In this document: positions 55,821 to 64,000 of the stretch, piece by piece | Position numbering within the stretch: the first letter of the stretch is position 1 | How the letters are laid out: every line of letters starts with the position of its first letter | NCBI RefSeq assembly: GCF_900168195.1 | Contig: NZ_FUYX01000016.1 | Coordinates: 44,270 to 108,269, forward strand | From: Allobosea thiooxidans | GTDB lineage: Bacteria; Pseudomonadota; Alphaproteobacteria; Rhizobiales; Beijerinckiaceae | DNA: 64,000 nucleotides | Direction of reading: 5' to 3' | Program-made: the position numbers and the translations under genes | Notes under the pieces: model-generated | Told to the model about the DNA's origin: nothing | Seen by the model: only the letters and a program-made list of their open reading frames with translations | The model's database searches: none

Positions 55821-57140
55821 TCAGTCTCCTGTCTTGCGGTGGGAAGGCGAAGTCGAGGCGGGGACGATGCCGCGCGCGGCCCTGATCAGCCCGGCGCCGA
55901 GATAGGCGCCTGCATCGGGCACGCCCGGAAGGGCGAAGAAATAGCCGCCGCCGACGGGCTTGATGTATTCCTCCAGCGGCTCGCCATCGAGCCGCTTCTG
56001 CACGGCGATGAAGCTGCGCTCGAGATCCTGCTGGAAGCAGATGAAGAGCAGCCCCATGTCGAGCTGGCCGGCGCGGGTGACGCCGTTGGAGTAGTTGAAG
56101 GGCCGGCGCAGCATGCGGCTGCCTTCTGTCTCCGGCCGGCGCGGATTGGCCAGCCGGATATGGGCGTCGAGCTTGGTGCGCTTGCCTTCGGGATCATCGG
56201 CATAGACGGGTTCGTCATATTCTTGGCTGCCGCCGATCGGCGCGCCGCTCGCCTTCTCGCGGCCCATGATCGCTTCCTGCTCGCCGAGTGGCGTGCGGTC
56301 CCAGCGCTCGACGAAGTTCCGGATGATCCGGACGGCCTGATAGCTGCCGTTCACGGCCCATTCCGGTTCGCCGGAGCCGGGCTGGACCCAGACGAGGTGA
56401 TCCATCAGGGCTTTGTCGGCGGCGTCGGGATTGGCGGTGCCGTCGCGGAAGCCGAGCAGGTTGCGCGCGCTCTCCGCCGGTTCGCCCTGCCTGGGCTTGA
56501 GGACAGGAACGCTGCCTTCCTGCTTCCAGCGCAGCAGCAGGAGGTCGGGCGCGTTCTTCAGTATGTCGCGCAGCGCATGGATATTGGTATCGGCGGTGTT
56601 GGCGCAGACTTGCAGCAGCAGATCGCCATGGCAGAGCGCACCGTCGAGCGCGTCGTTGCGGAAGCGCTTCATCCGCTGCAGGTGCTTCGGCTTCAGCGGT
56701 CTGAGCCCGAAGCGATCGTCGAAGAGCGAGGCACCGAGCGCGATGGTGACGGTCAGGTTGTCGGGGGCGATGACGGGGCCGAGGATGCCGCTGTCCGGCG
56801 GCGGGAAGCCCGGATCGGCGGTGGGCGCCGGCCCGCCCTCTGTGAGGAAGGCGATGCGCTCGCTGAGCAGCCGGAAGAGCCGTTCGAGTTCGTCGAGCGA
56901 GGTCGCGGTGACGTCGAAGGCGGCGACGAGACCGGTCGCCGGACGCGGCGTGACGATGCCGGATTGATGGATGCCGTGGAAGGGCTGGCGCTGCGCGGTC
57001 GTGTCGCTTTCGGGGGCCGCCGCAGGGTTCTGGACCGGCTCGCTTGCCGCCTGTGCCAGCGAGGCGCCGCCGAGAGCGGCTGCTCCGCCCGTCAGGAGCG
57101 ATCGCCGCGAGGGTGTGAAGGTCCTGTCCGGAGGGGTCAT
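55821..57140 (-). CDS. efeB: Iron uptake peroxidase EfeB (DyP-type, Tat-exported)
   Basis: 439 residues. Twin-arginine signal [22 protein letters not shown], then a dye-decolorising-peroxidase fold: GFRDG motif at residues 230-234 and the proximal haem ligand His326 in [11 protein letters not shown]. Oxidises ferrous iron (or acts on haem) in the periplasm for uptake. Start overlaps the efeU stop (ATGA). Normal length and complete motifs. Confidence 0.96.
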   Translation of the reverse strand: MTPPDRTFTPSRRSLLTGGAAALGGASLAQAASEPVQNPAAAPESDTTAQRQPFHGIHQSGIVTPRPATGLVAAFDVTATSLDELERLFRLLSERIAFLTEGGPAPTADPGFPPPDSGILGPVIAPDNLTVTIALGASLFDDRFGLRPLKPKHLQRMKRFRNDALDGALCHGDLLLQVCANTADTNIHALRDILKNAPDLLLLRWKQEGSVPVLKPRQGEPAESARNLLGFRDGTANPDAADKALMDHLVWVQPGSGEPEWAVNGSYQAVRIIRNFVERWDRTPLGEQEAIMGREKASGAPIGGSQEYDEPVYADDPEGKRTKLDAHIRLANPRRPETEGSRMLRRPFNYSNGVTRAGQLDMGLLFICFQQDLERSFIAVQKRLDGEPLEEYIKPVGGGYFFALPGVPDAGAYLGAGLIRAARGIVPASTSPSHRKTGD

Positions 57141-58972
57141 GATCTGCGCTCCGCTTCGGGCAAAGCGAGCGCCTTGCGCATCGCCGAGAGGTCCTCGGCC
57201 AGCGCCTGCAGCGCGCCGCCCGGCTTGGCGTCGTTCGGCAGGGCGACGAGGACTGCCCTGGTCCGTGCCGCGAGATCGGGGTCGATCCGCGCCGCGAGCG
57301 GCACCAGCAGCTGCGCGATATGGCTCGCCGCCGCGACGTCCTCGGGCGAGGGCGCTTCGCCTTCCGGCGAGGACAGGAGGGTGATTGCGCCCGCCAGCAT
57401 CGTGTCCGGCAGGACCGTGCGCTGGCCGAGCGCCGCGCGGAACGCTTCGGCTGCCGGCTTGGTCTCGGCGCCGGCGACCGCGCCATCCTCGGCAAGGGCG
57501 GCCCGCAGCCGGATGAACAGCGCTTCGAGTTCTGCGTCGCTGGCCGCCGCCGGGTGCAGGCTGGGCAGCAGGGCGGCCGTGTCGCGCCGTGCCTTCTCGG
57601 TGGCTGCGGTATCGCCCCCGCTTCTCGCCCGGTCCAGGACGTCGACCGCCGCGCCGAAGGCGGCCGAGCGCTCGCTCAGAAAGGCGCGGTATTCGGCAGC
57701 CGGACCGACCATGTCCATCAAGGTCAGGGCCGGGCGCGGCTGTGTCGCCGAGGCCTGCACGATCAGCCGGCCGCGGGGCGCGCTCAGCAGCCCGCAGGTG
57801 ATGGCGTATTCGCCGGGGTGGAGCTGTGTCGTCAGGCGCCGCGACTGGCCGGGGGCGATGTTCTCGCGCTCCTCCAGCACCATGACACCGTCGAGGATCT
57901 CCCACTCCAGCACGCGCGCGCCGCGATTGGTCACGACGAAGCTGGCCTTTCCGGCCGGGACGGTCAGCGTCGAGGGCTCGCAGGTCCGGTCGGTGATCGC
58001 GACGGCGATGTCGGTCGTTCCCGCCTCGGCGGCGCGCCGTCCGCCGGTGCCGGCGGCATAGATGAAGGCACCGATGCCGCCGCAGATCAGCAGCAGCGTG
58101 CCGATGCCGGCAAGCCTGAGGCGCGGCGAGCGCCGGGCTTCGGCGCGGGGCGCGACGGCCGCCGTGTGCTCCTGCCGGTTTCCAGCCAGGAACAGGACGA
58201 GCATCGGGATCAGGAAGACGAGATAGGCGATGACCTCGCCTAGCGCCGCGCGCTCCTGATAGCCGAAGAAACCGGAAAGCACCGCGCCGAGCGCGCCGTC
58301 GGCCGGCAGCACCGTGCCGAGATCGTAGACGGTCTGCTGGAGGTGGTTCCACAGTCCGGCCTCGTGCAGGGAGCGCACGGCATTGGCCACGAGCCCGGCT
58401 GCGACGAACAGGATCAGGATGCCGGTCCAGCGGAAGAAGACGCGCAAATTGAGCTTCACGCCGAGCGCATAGATCGCATAGCCGGCCGCGGCCGCGAGGA
58501 GGAGGCCGAGCCCCGCGCCGAGCGCCGGCGCCCAGCCGCCGCTCTGCTGGAAGATCGCGAGCAGGAAGAAGACCGATTCCAGCCCCTCGCGGACCACGGC
58601 GAGGAAGGCGAGCCCGACCAGAGCCAGTCCCTGATGCTCGCCGGAGAGCGCCGCATCGACGCCGGCCTGCAGTTCGCCCTTGATCGAGCGGGCCGCCTTG
58701 CGCATCCAGAACACCATCGAGGTCAGCATCGCGGCGGCGATCAGCCCGACCACGGCCTCGAATAGCTCCTGCCCGCGCTGCGGCAGCTCGCCGGCGATGA
58801 TGTCGAGCGCCGCCCCCGCGGCGAGGCTCACGGCGCAGGCCAGCCCGACGCCGATCCAGAGTGACGGCAGCCATTCGCGCCGCCCCGTCCTGACCAGATA
58901 GCTCGCGACGATGCCGACGATCAGCGCGGCTTCGATCCCCTCGCGGAGCATGATGAGAAACGGAACGATCAC
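57137..58972 (-). CDS. efeU: Iron permease EfeU fused to an EfeO-type cupredoxin domain
   Basis: 611 residues, far longer than EfeU of E. coli (about 280). Residues 1-265 are a FTR1 permease with the iron-binding REGIE (10-14) and REGLE (128-132) motifs and seven hydrophobic helices. After an extra helix (288-306) comes a cupredoxin domain (319-407) very like that of EfeO, with C331 and C393 (TCGLL) and LEWEILDGVMVLEERENIAPG. Residues 412-611 resemble a degenerate M75 helical domain without HxxE. So permease and part of the periplasmic receptor are one chain. An Irr-box-like dyad lies upstream. Confidence 0.93.
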   Translation of the reverse strand: MIVPFLIMLREGIEAALIVGIVASYLVRTGRREWLPSLWIGVGLACAVSLAAGAALDIIAGELPQRGQELFEAVVGLIAAAMLTSMVFWMRKAARSIKGELQAGVDAALSGEHQGLALVGLAFLAVVREGLESVFFLLAIFQQSGGWAPALGAGLGLLLAAAAGYAIYALGVKLNLRVFFRWTGILILFVAAGLVANAVRSLHEAGLWNHLQQTVYDLGTVLPADGALGAVLSGFFGYQERAALGEVIAYLVFLIPMLVLFLAGNRQEHTAAVAPRAEARRSPRLRLAGIGTLLLICGGIGAFIYAAGTGGRRAAEAGTTDIAVAITDRTCEPSTLTVPAGKASFVVTNRGARVLEWEILDGVMVLEERENIAPGQSRRLTTQLHPGEYAITCGLLSAPRGRLIVQASATQPRPALTLMDMVGPAAEYRAFLSERSAAFGAAVDVLDRARSGGDTAATEKARRDTAALLPSLHPAAASDAELEALFIRLRAALAEDGAVAGAETKPAAEAFRAALGQRTVLPDTMLAGAITLLSSPEGEAPSPEDVAAASHIAQLLVPLAARIDPDLAARTRAVLVALPNDAKPGGALQALAEDLSAMRKALALPEAERRS

Positions 58973-59072
58973 GGCGAACCAGCCTTGATGCGCGTCACGG
59001 GTCGTTGCCGCCCGTGGCGCAGATGCCCGTGCCTAGGCACCCCGGGCGCGCAGGTCAACCAAAACCGTTCAG

Positions 59073-59089
59073 TTTAGAACGATGATAAA
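59073..59089. promoter_or_regulatory. Irr-box-like (ICE) element upstream of efeU
   Basis: TTTAGAA-CGA-TGATAAA, two mismatches from the iron control element TTTAGAA-N3-TTCTAAA bound by Irr in Rhizobiales. Further flanked by AG/CT to make AGTTTA...TAAACT arms at 59071-59091. It is about 100 bases upstream of the efeU start. Binding is inferred. Confidence 0.55.
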
Positions 59090-59162
59090 CTACTGAAATC
59101 GCTGATGTTCTTACTCCCGCATCTCGCGGGCGCCGCGTTGCCCGCGGGGCCGCCGGGGCCTC

Positions 59163-60545
59163 TCAGTGCCGCTTCATCAGGATCATCTTGTCCTGCGTCA
59201 TGTCGTGCATGGTGTAGGGGATGCCGCCGGTGCCGTAGCCGGAGACGCGCCGGCCGGCGAAGGGCATCCAGTCGACGCGGAAGCTCGTCGGGTCGTTGAT
59301 CATCACGGCCGAGGCTTCGAGCCGGTTCGCCGCCCGCAGCGCGACGTCGATATCCTGCGCGAAGATGCTCGACTGGAACGAGACCGGCAGGGAATTCGCG
59401 CGGGCGATGGCGTCGTCGAGATCGCGATAGCGATAGATCGCGACGGCGGGTCCGAAGATCTCCTCGCGCGAGATACGGGCATCCGGCTCCGGGTCGATCA
59501 GCACGGTGGGCTCCAGCGTCGTCTCGGACAGGCGCTTGCCGCCGGTGAGCAGCCTGGCGCCGCCCTTGACCGCCTCGTCGATCCAGGAGGCGACGCGGTC
59601 GGCCTCCTTCGGCGTGATCAGCGGGCCGACCTCGGTGTCCTTCAGGCTCGGATCGCCGGTGCGCAGCTTCTTCACCCGTGCGACCAGCCGCTCGGTGAAG
59701 TCGTTGACGATCGCGTCATGGACATAGATGCGCTGCGTCGACACGCAGACCTGCCCGGCATGGTAGTAGCCGCCCTTCACCAGCGGCTCGATGATGGTGT
59801 CGAGATCGGCGCTCCTGTCGACGATCGCCGGAGCGACGCCACCATGCTCCAGCGCCGAGCGTGTGCCGGGGCTGAGCTTGGAGTGCAGATACCAGCCGAC
59901 CTTGGCCGAGCCGATGAAGCTGAGGAAGGCGATGCGCGGATCGGTGGCGAGTTTCTCCGCCAGCGCCGTCTCGGTGGGGACGAAGCTCTGGCACCAGGCC
60001 TCCGGCAGTCCCGCTTCATGCACGAGCTGGACGAAGTCGAGGCATGAGAGCGGCGTCGTGCCGGCCGGCTTGACGATGACCGGGCAGCCGGTGGCGATCG
60101 CCGGCGCGACCTGGTGGACGATCAGGTTGAGCGGGTGGTTGAAGGCGGAGATCGCGGCGACGATGCCGATCGGCTCCTTGGTGGTGAAGGCCCAGCGCCC
60201 ATCGGCCGCGGCGGAGAGCCCCATCGGGATCTCGCGGCCGGCGAGGTTGCGCAGTTCGTCGGCGGCGTTGTGGACGCCGTCGATGGCGCGGTTCGTCTCG
60301 ACGATCGCATCCGGCAGGGGCTTGCCGCCTTCGCGCGCGATCTGCATGGCGAAATGGTCGCGCTTGCCTTCCATCAACCCGGCGAGCTTGCGCAGGATCG
60401 CGATGCGCTGATGCGGCTTCAGCCAGCTGTCGCGGTTCGCGAAGACCTGCTGGGCGGTTTGCAGCTTGCGTTCCAGCGCGGCTTCGTTCTCGGTCTCGAT
60501 CTCGCGGATCGGGGCGCGGTCATAGGCTTGAACAACCTGGAGCAT
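59163..60545 (-). CDS. Aldehyde dehydrogenase family protein
   Basis: 460 residues. Catalytic cysteine C267 in HAGQVCVSTQRIYVHD and general base E233 in SALEHGG; cofactor motif FIGSAKVGWYL. Resembles lactaldehyde/succinate-semialdehyde-type aldehyde dehydrogenases, with a C-terminal FAGRRVSGYGTGGIPYTMHDMTQDKM. Downstream of an acetolactate-synthase-like gene on the same strand, separated by 169 bases that hold a family B repeat. The pair may oxidise an aldehyde from a TPP enzyme reaction; substrate unknown. Confidence 0.94.
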   Translation of the reverse strand: MLQVVQAYDRAPIREIETENEAALERKLQTAQQVFANRDSWLKPHQRIAILRKLAGLMEGKRDHFAMQIAREGGKPLPDAIVETNRAIDGVHNAADELRNLAGREIPMGLSAAADGRWAFTTKEPIGIVAAISAFNHPLNLIVHQVAPAIATGCPVIVKPAGTTPLSCLDFVQLVHEAGLPEAWCQSFVPTETALAEKLATDPRIAFLSFIGSAKVGWYLHSKLSPGTRSALEHGGVAPAIVDRSADLDTIIEPLVKGGYYHAGQVCVSTQRIYVHDAIVNDFTERLVARVKKLRTGDPSLKDTEVGPLITPKEADRVASWIDEAVKGGARLLTGGKRLSETTLEPTVLIDPEPDARISREEIFGPAVAIYRYRDLDDAIARANSLPVSFQSSIFAQDIDVALRAANRLEASAVMINDPTSFRVDWMPFAGRRVSGYGTGGIPYTMHDMTQDKMILMKRH

Positions 60546-60583
60546 GGTTTTCTCTCCTGTGGAACGCTGGCGTCATGCTTCCG

Positions 60584-60700
60584 AGCCCTCATCCTGAGGA
60601 GATCCGCGAGGGCCGTCTCGAAGGATGTTCCAGATGGTTCGGGAGCCTCCTGGAGCATCCTTCGAAACGCAAGCTCCGCTTGCTCCTCAGGATGAGGGCT
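60584..60700. repeat. Palindromic repeat between the TPP enzyme and aldehyde dehydrogenase genes, family B (copy 3)
   Basis: AGCCCTCATCCTGAGGAG at the left pairs with CTCCTCAGGATGAGGGCT at the right; inner GTCTCGAAGGATG pairs with CATCCTTCGAAAC (one mismatch). Lies between two genes on the same strand, so it may be transcribed within one mRNA. Confidence 0.9.
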
Positions 60701-60714
60701 TCGGCCGTGAGCCA

Positions 60715-62370
60715 CTAAGCCAGATCGACGTCCGGCACCTTGTTGCGCAACTCCTCGACGAGGACGCGGGTGTTCTCGGAATAGTCGATCGGGCAGTCGA
60801 CGAGATGGACCCCGCCACCCTTGAAGGCCGCGTCCAGCGTCGGCACCAGCGCCTCGGCCGAGGTCACGCGCGAGCCCTTGGCGCCATAGGCCTCGGCATA
60901 GCGCACGAAATCGGGGTTGCCGAAGGTCATGCCGAAATCGGGGAACTTGTCGACGGCCTGCTTCCAGCGGATCATGCCGTAGGCGCCGTCGTTGAGCACG
61001 AGCACGACGAGGTTGAGACCGAGCCTCACCGCCGTCTCGAGCTCCTGCGAGTTCATCATGAAGCCGCCATCGCCGCACACCGCCATGACGCGCCGCTGAG
61101 GGTTCAGCATCGCCGCCATCATCGCCGAGGGCAGGCCGGCGCCCATCGTTGCCAGGGCGTTGTCGAGCAGCAGCGTGTTGGCGACATGGGTGCGGTAGTT
61201 CCGCGCGAACCAGATCTTGTACATGCCGTTGTCGAGGCAGACGATGCCATCCTCCGGCATCGCCGCGCGTACGTCATGGACGAGCCGCTGCGGGGTCACC
61301 GGGAAGCGGTCCTCCTCGGCGCGGGCATTGATCTTCGCCAGGATCTTCTGGCGCAGTTCCAGCATCTGCTTCTGCTCGGGCAGCTTGCCTTCCAGCCGCT
61401 CGGCGAGCCCCGTCATCGTGGTACCGATATCGCCGATTACCTCGGCGTCGGGGTGATAGACCTGTTCGACGTTGGCCGACTGGTAGCCGATATGGACCAC
61501 CTTCGGACCGCCGGCATTGCGCATCAGGAAGGGGGGCTTCTCGATCGTGTCATGGCCCACCGCGACGATCAGGTCGGCCGCCGCGACGGCCTCGTGGACA
61601 TAGTCGCCCTCGGAGAGCGCGGCGGTGCCGAGATAGAGGTTGGAGCCGCCCGTCACGGCGCCCTTGCCCATCTGCGTGTTGAAGAAGGGCAGGCCGATGC
61701 GGCGCATGGCGGCCGAGAGCGGCTCGACCAGGCGCGGCCGGTTGCCGGCGGCTCCGATCATCACCAGTGGCCGCCTGGCGGCGAGGATCATCTCGGCGGC
61801 GCGGTCGAGCGGGGCTGCGGGCGCGACCGGCCGGTCGAGCGGGTGCACCGGGATCAGCGGGACGTCCTCGATCTCCTCGGCCGCCACATCCTCGGGCAGT
61901 TCGAGATGGACCGGGCCCGGCCGCTCTTCCATCGCCACGCGGAAGGCGTCACGCACGACCGAGGGTATGCTGCCGGGGCTGACGATCTGCCGCGTCATCT
62001 TGGTGAGCGGGCGCATCGAGGCGACGACGTCGACGATCTGGAAGCGCGCCTGCTTGGCGGTCATGATCGCCTTCTGTCCGGTGATCAGGATCATCGGCAT
62101 CGCGCCGAGATGGGCATAGGCCGCGCCGGTCGAGAAGTTGAGCGCACCGGGGCCGAGCGTCGCCAGGCATACGCCGGGCTTCCCCGTGAGGCGCCCATGC
62201 GTCGCGGCCATGAAGGCGGCGGCCTGCTCGTGCCGCGTCAGCACGAGCTCTATCTTGGAATTGCGCAGGGATTCGAGGACGTCGAGGTTTTCTTCGCCCG
62301 GAACGCCGAAGACGCGGTCGACGCCTTCGTTCTCGAGCGCTTCGACCAGAAGATCGGAACCCTTCTTCAT
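60715..62370 (-). CDS. Acetolactate synthase-type TPP enzyme, large subunit
   Basis: 551 residues with the three domains of the TPP decarboxylase/ALS family: catalytic E48 in RHEQAAAF, the FAD/rossmann-like middle, and the TPP-binding motif GDGGFMMNSQELETAVRLGLNLVVLVLND. Closest in layout to catabolic acetolactate synthase (AlsS-like) or related carboligases. No small regulatory subunit gene is next to it. Upstream of the aldehyde dehydrogenase gene, suggesting a shared pathway. Sulfoacetaldehyde or glyoxylate carboligase activities remain possible. Confidence 0.92.
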   Translation of the reverse strand: MKKGSDLLVEALENEGVDRVFGVPGEENLDVLESLRNSKIELVLTRHEQAAAFMAATHGRLTGKPGVCLATLGPGALNFSTGAAYAHLGAMPMILITGQKAIMTAKQARFQIVDVVASMRPLTKMTRQIVSPGSIPSVVRDAFRVAMEERPGPVHLELPEDVAAEEIEDVPLIPVHPLDRPVAPAAPLDRAAEMILAARRPLVMIGAAGNRPRLVEPLSAAMRRIGLPFFNTQMGKGAVTGGSNLYLGTAALSEGDYVHEAVAAADLIVAVGHDTIEKPPFLMRNAGGPKVVHIGYQSANVEQVYHPDAEVIGDIGTTMTGLAERLEGKLPEQKQMLELRQKILAKINARAEEDRFPVTPQRLVHDVRAAMPEDGIVCLDNGMYKIWFARNYRTHVANTLLLDNALATMGAGLPSAMMAAMLNPQRRVMAVCGDGGFMMNSQELETAVRLGLNLVVLVLNDGAYGMIRWKQAVDKFPDFGMTFGNPDFVRYAEAYGAKGSRVTSAEALVPTLDAAFKGGGVHLVDCPIDYSENTRVLVEELRNKVPDVDLA

Positions 62371-62505
62371 CGTCCGTGCCTTTCGCGGAAGCAGCCTCGC
62401 CGGACAGCAAGGCTAGGCCTTCGACGTAGGAAGGCAACTGGTTCCGCGGCAGGGCGCGTGACGCATGGCCGTCCTGTCGCGACGCGGCCCGGCCGGCCAG
62501 CCGGA

Positions 62506-63294
62506 TCAGGCCGCCTGCTTCAGCGCGATCTCGAAGGGGGAGAGCGCCACCGTGCCGCCGCGCACCGTGGCCAGGGTGTTGCAGGGCAGGGCCTGCCAGC
62601 ATTCGCGCGCGGCGTCGACCGGCTCGGATGCGACGACGACGCTGTCGGCGCGCGGGCAGAGATAGAGGCTCGGCGGCTTGGCGTCGGACGACCAGCGGAC
62701 GGCATGGATGGTTTCGCCATCGGCAAGCGCCGCCGCGCAGCGCAGCGGCTCGCGCGTGCCCGCCTGCTCCATCAGGGCGAGCGCGTCGGAGAGGGCGGCG
62801 GCCAGCGCTTCGCCCGGCGCCATGCCCTCCTCCATGCGCGCCAGGGCGAGCAGGAACAGCGCCTCGGAATCGGTCGTGCCGGCGCGGGCGCCGTAGAGGG
62901 AATCCGGGATCAAAGCCTCCAGCCGCCGGCGGATCAGGCCGTAGCCGCCGATCTGGCCGTTATGCATGAAGAGGTAGCGGCCATGGACGAAGGGGTGGCA
63001 GTTCGCCCGCGTCGTTGCCGTTCCGGTCGCGGCCCTGACATGGGCGAAGAACAGATGCGAGCGCACCTGCTTGGCGATCGAGAGCAGGTTCTCGTCCGAC
63101 CAGGCCGGCCTGACCTCGCGATACTGCCCCGGTTCTGCCCGTTCGCCATACCAGCCGACGCCGAAGCCGTCGCCATTGGTACCGGTCTTGGCCTCCTCGG
63201 CATGGAGCGACTGGTGGATCAGCGAATGGCAGGGCGAGGCGACGAGGTCCTCGAGAAAGACTGGCGCGCCCGAATAGGCGAGGAAACGGCACAT
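62506..63294 (-). CDS. Class II glutamine amidotransferase
   Basis: 262 residues. Ntn-type glutaminase domain with the nucleophile C2 (MCRFLAYSG), TNGDGFGVGWYG, FAHVRAAT and CHPFVHGRYLFMHNGQIGGY, the pattern of YafJ/EgtC-like proteins. Releases ammonia from glutamine or an amide; EgtC removes a gamma-glutamyl group in ergothioneine synthesis. No egt neighbours, so the substrate is open. Divergent from the TRAP transporter gene. Confidence 0.93.
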   Translation of the reverse strand: MCRFLAYSGAPVFLEDLVASPCHSLIHQSLHAEEAKTGTNGDGFGVGWYGERAEPGQYREVRPAWSDENLLSIAKQVRSHLFFAHVRAATGTATTRANCHPFVHGRYLFMHNGQIGGYGLIRRRLEALIPDSLYGARAGTTDSEALFLLALARMEEGMAPGEALAAALSDALALMEQAGTREPLRCAAALADGETIHAVRWSSDAKPPSLYLCPRADSVVVASEPVDAARECWQALPCNTLATVRGGTVALSPFEIALKQAA

Positions 63295-63562
63295 CTCGGC
63301 CTCGAATCAGCCGGTGGGAGACGATGACGGGGAATATTCTTCTGCGAAGATGAATGCGGACATAATGATTTTCCGCCCCCTTCCGCGCTCCGGCTGTCGG
63401 GGCGGTCGCGACCGATTATTGCCGAAAAAACAGGCAGTCGCGTGCTTCGCCTTTCGTCCAATGGATAAGGGCGACACAGTCTTGCGTGGCGCGCATCCCT
63501 CCTATACCGATCCTGCGCGTAAACAGCGCATAATCAGATGCCCGGAGAGGTTTGTCCGGCGC

Positions 63563-64000
63563 ATGGCGCCTCTCGACGGGAGCGGGAATGTGAAGGGCCT
63601 CCTCGCAGTCAGCCGTGTCATTGACGCGGTGAATGGCCAGATCGGCAGGAAGGTCGCCTGGCTGATCTTCGTGGCGGTGATCATCGCGGCCGGCAACGCG
63701 GTCATCCGCAAGATCTTCAACTGGTCGTCGAACTCGCTGCTCGAGCTGCAGTGGATGCTGTTCGGAGCGGTGTTCCTGATGTGCGCGTCCTGGACGCTGC
63801 AGGTGAAGGAGCATATCCGCATCGACATCGTGAACAGCATGCTGCCGCGGCGGGTGCGGCAATGGATCGAGCTGCTCGGGCACATCTTCTTCCTGATGCC
63901 GTTCGCGCTGCTGATCGTCTACCATTCGGTGCCGTTCTTCCTGCGCTCCTATGCGATCGACGAGCAGTCGCTCTCGGCCGGCGGCCTGGCCCAGTGGCCG
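63563..64000 (+). CDS. TRAP transporter small permease subunit (DctQ type), 3' end outside window
   Basis: Open from ATG 63563 (or GTG 63590, with GGGAG just before) to the window end; 146 codons are visible. Three hydrophobic segments so far (VAWLIFVAVIIAAGNAVI, LQWMLFGAVFLMCASWTL, HIFFLMPFALLIVYHSV) and the DctQ signatures LELQWMLFG and EHIRIDIV. Inner-membrane small subunit that supports the large permease, expected immediately downstream together with the binding protein. Confidence 0.9.
   Translation, partial: MAPLDGSGNVKGLLAVSRVIDAVNGQIGRKVAWLIFVAVIIAAGNAVIRKIFNWSSNSLLELQWMLFGAVFLMCASWTLQVKEHIRIDIVNSMLPRRVRQWIELLGHIFFLMPFALLIVYHSVPFFLRSYAIDEQSLSAGGLAQWP

Noticed and set aside
55707..58061. 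Long plus-strand frame opposite efeB and efeU
   Set aside because: Antisense to two well-supported iron-uptake genes; composition and lack of motifs mark it as a shadow.

Overview
The window is 64 kb of dense, high-GC (about two thirds by eye) chromosomal DNA from an alphaproteobacterium, most likely in the order Hyphomicrobiales (Rhizobiales). The gene families fit a Bosea-like soil or water chemoheterotroph: UvrB with a long N-terminal extension, an NAD-linked molybdenum formate dehydrogenase (Fds), a bkd complex, a TRAP transporter, many GntR/LysR/Lrp regulators and abundant intergenic palindromic repeats. The genus is inferred, not shown. I saw no rRNA, tRNA, CRISPR array, prophage or insertion sequence.

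Layout. 1-10.6 kb: housekeeping and small genes (3' end of a Na/Pi cotransporter, YnfA, a flavoprotein, a Gly-rich secreted protein, uvrB, an atypically AT-rich DUF2971 gene, DUF2267, GNAT, a methyltransferase, a DUF6152/DUF6644 pair, Nudix). 10.7-13.3 kb: nhaA, a cytochrome c and an alpha/beta hydrolase on the minus strand, with an FNR/FixK-like box upstream. 13.5-23.1 kb: a GntR regulator divergent from a peptide-type ABC transporter operon (binding protein, two permeases, two ATPases) that also encodes two amidohydrolases. 23.1-25.0 kb: an OsmC protein and a TrpX-type binding protein. 25.0-32.2 kb: formate dehydrogenase fdsGBA-fdhD-fdsD behind an OxyR-like LysR regulator. 32.4-33.4 kb: a luciferase-like flavin oxidoreductase. 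33.5-39.3 kb: an Lrp-type regulator divergent from a complete branched-chain 2-oxoacid dehydrogenase operon (E1alpha, E1beta, E2, E3). 39.5-44.8 kb: DUF983, MocR, Lrp, aldo/keto reductase, aldehyde dehydrogenase. 45.2-54.7 kb: amino-acid metabolism (Lrp/ornithine cyclodeaminase, LysR, threonine deaminase, gamma-glutamyltransferase-like, two Gfo/Idh oxidoreductases, arginase). 55-59 kb: the iron-uptake operon efeU-efeB-efeO with an Irr-box-like dyad in front. 59-63.3 kb: aldehyde dehydrogenase, acetolactate-synthase-type enzyme, class II glutamine amidotransferase. The right edge cuts a TRAP small permease.

How genes work together. Arginase plus ornithine cyclodeaminase would convert arginine through ornithine to proline. 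The bkd complex oxidises branched-chain 2-oxo acids to acyl-CoAs. Fds oxidises formate to CO2 with NAD+. EfeUOB imports iron. The ABC/amidohydrolase operon looks like import followed by hydrolysis of an unknown, probably N-heterocyclic or amide-bearing, substrate. It is the best candidate for an uncharacterised pathway, because one of its two hydrolases lacks the usual HxH metal motif.

Four families of intergenic inverted repeats (16 copies found by eye) punctuate the window, some inside operons. Several regulator genes lie next to clear dyad operators that fit their families: OxyR-like LysR with ATAG-N7-CTAT boxes, Lrp with a dyad at bkd, GntR with direct and inverted repeats. These are the most directly testable regulatory predictions.
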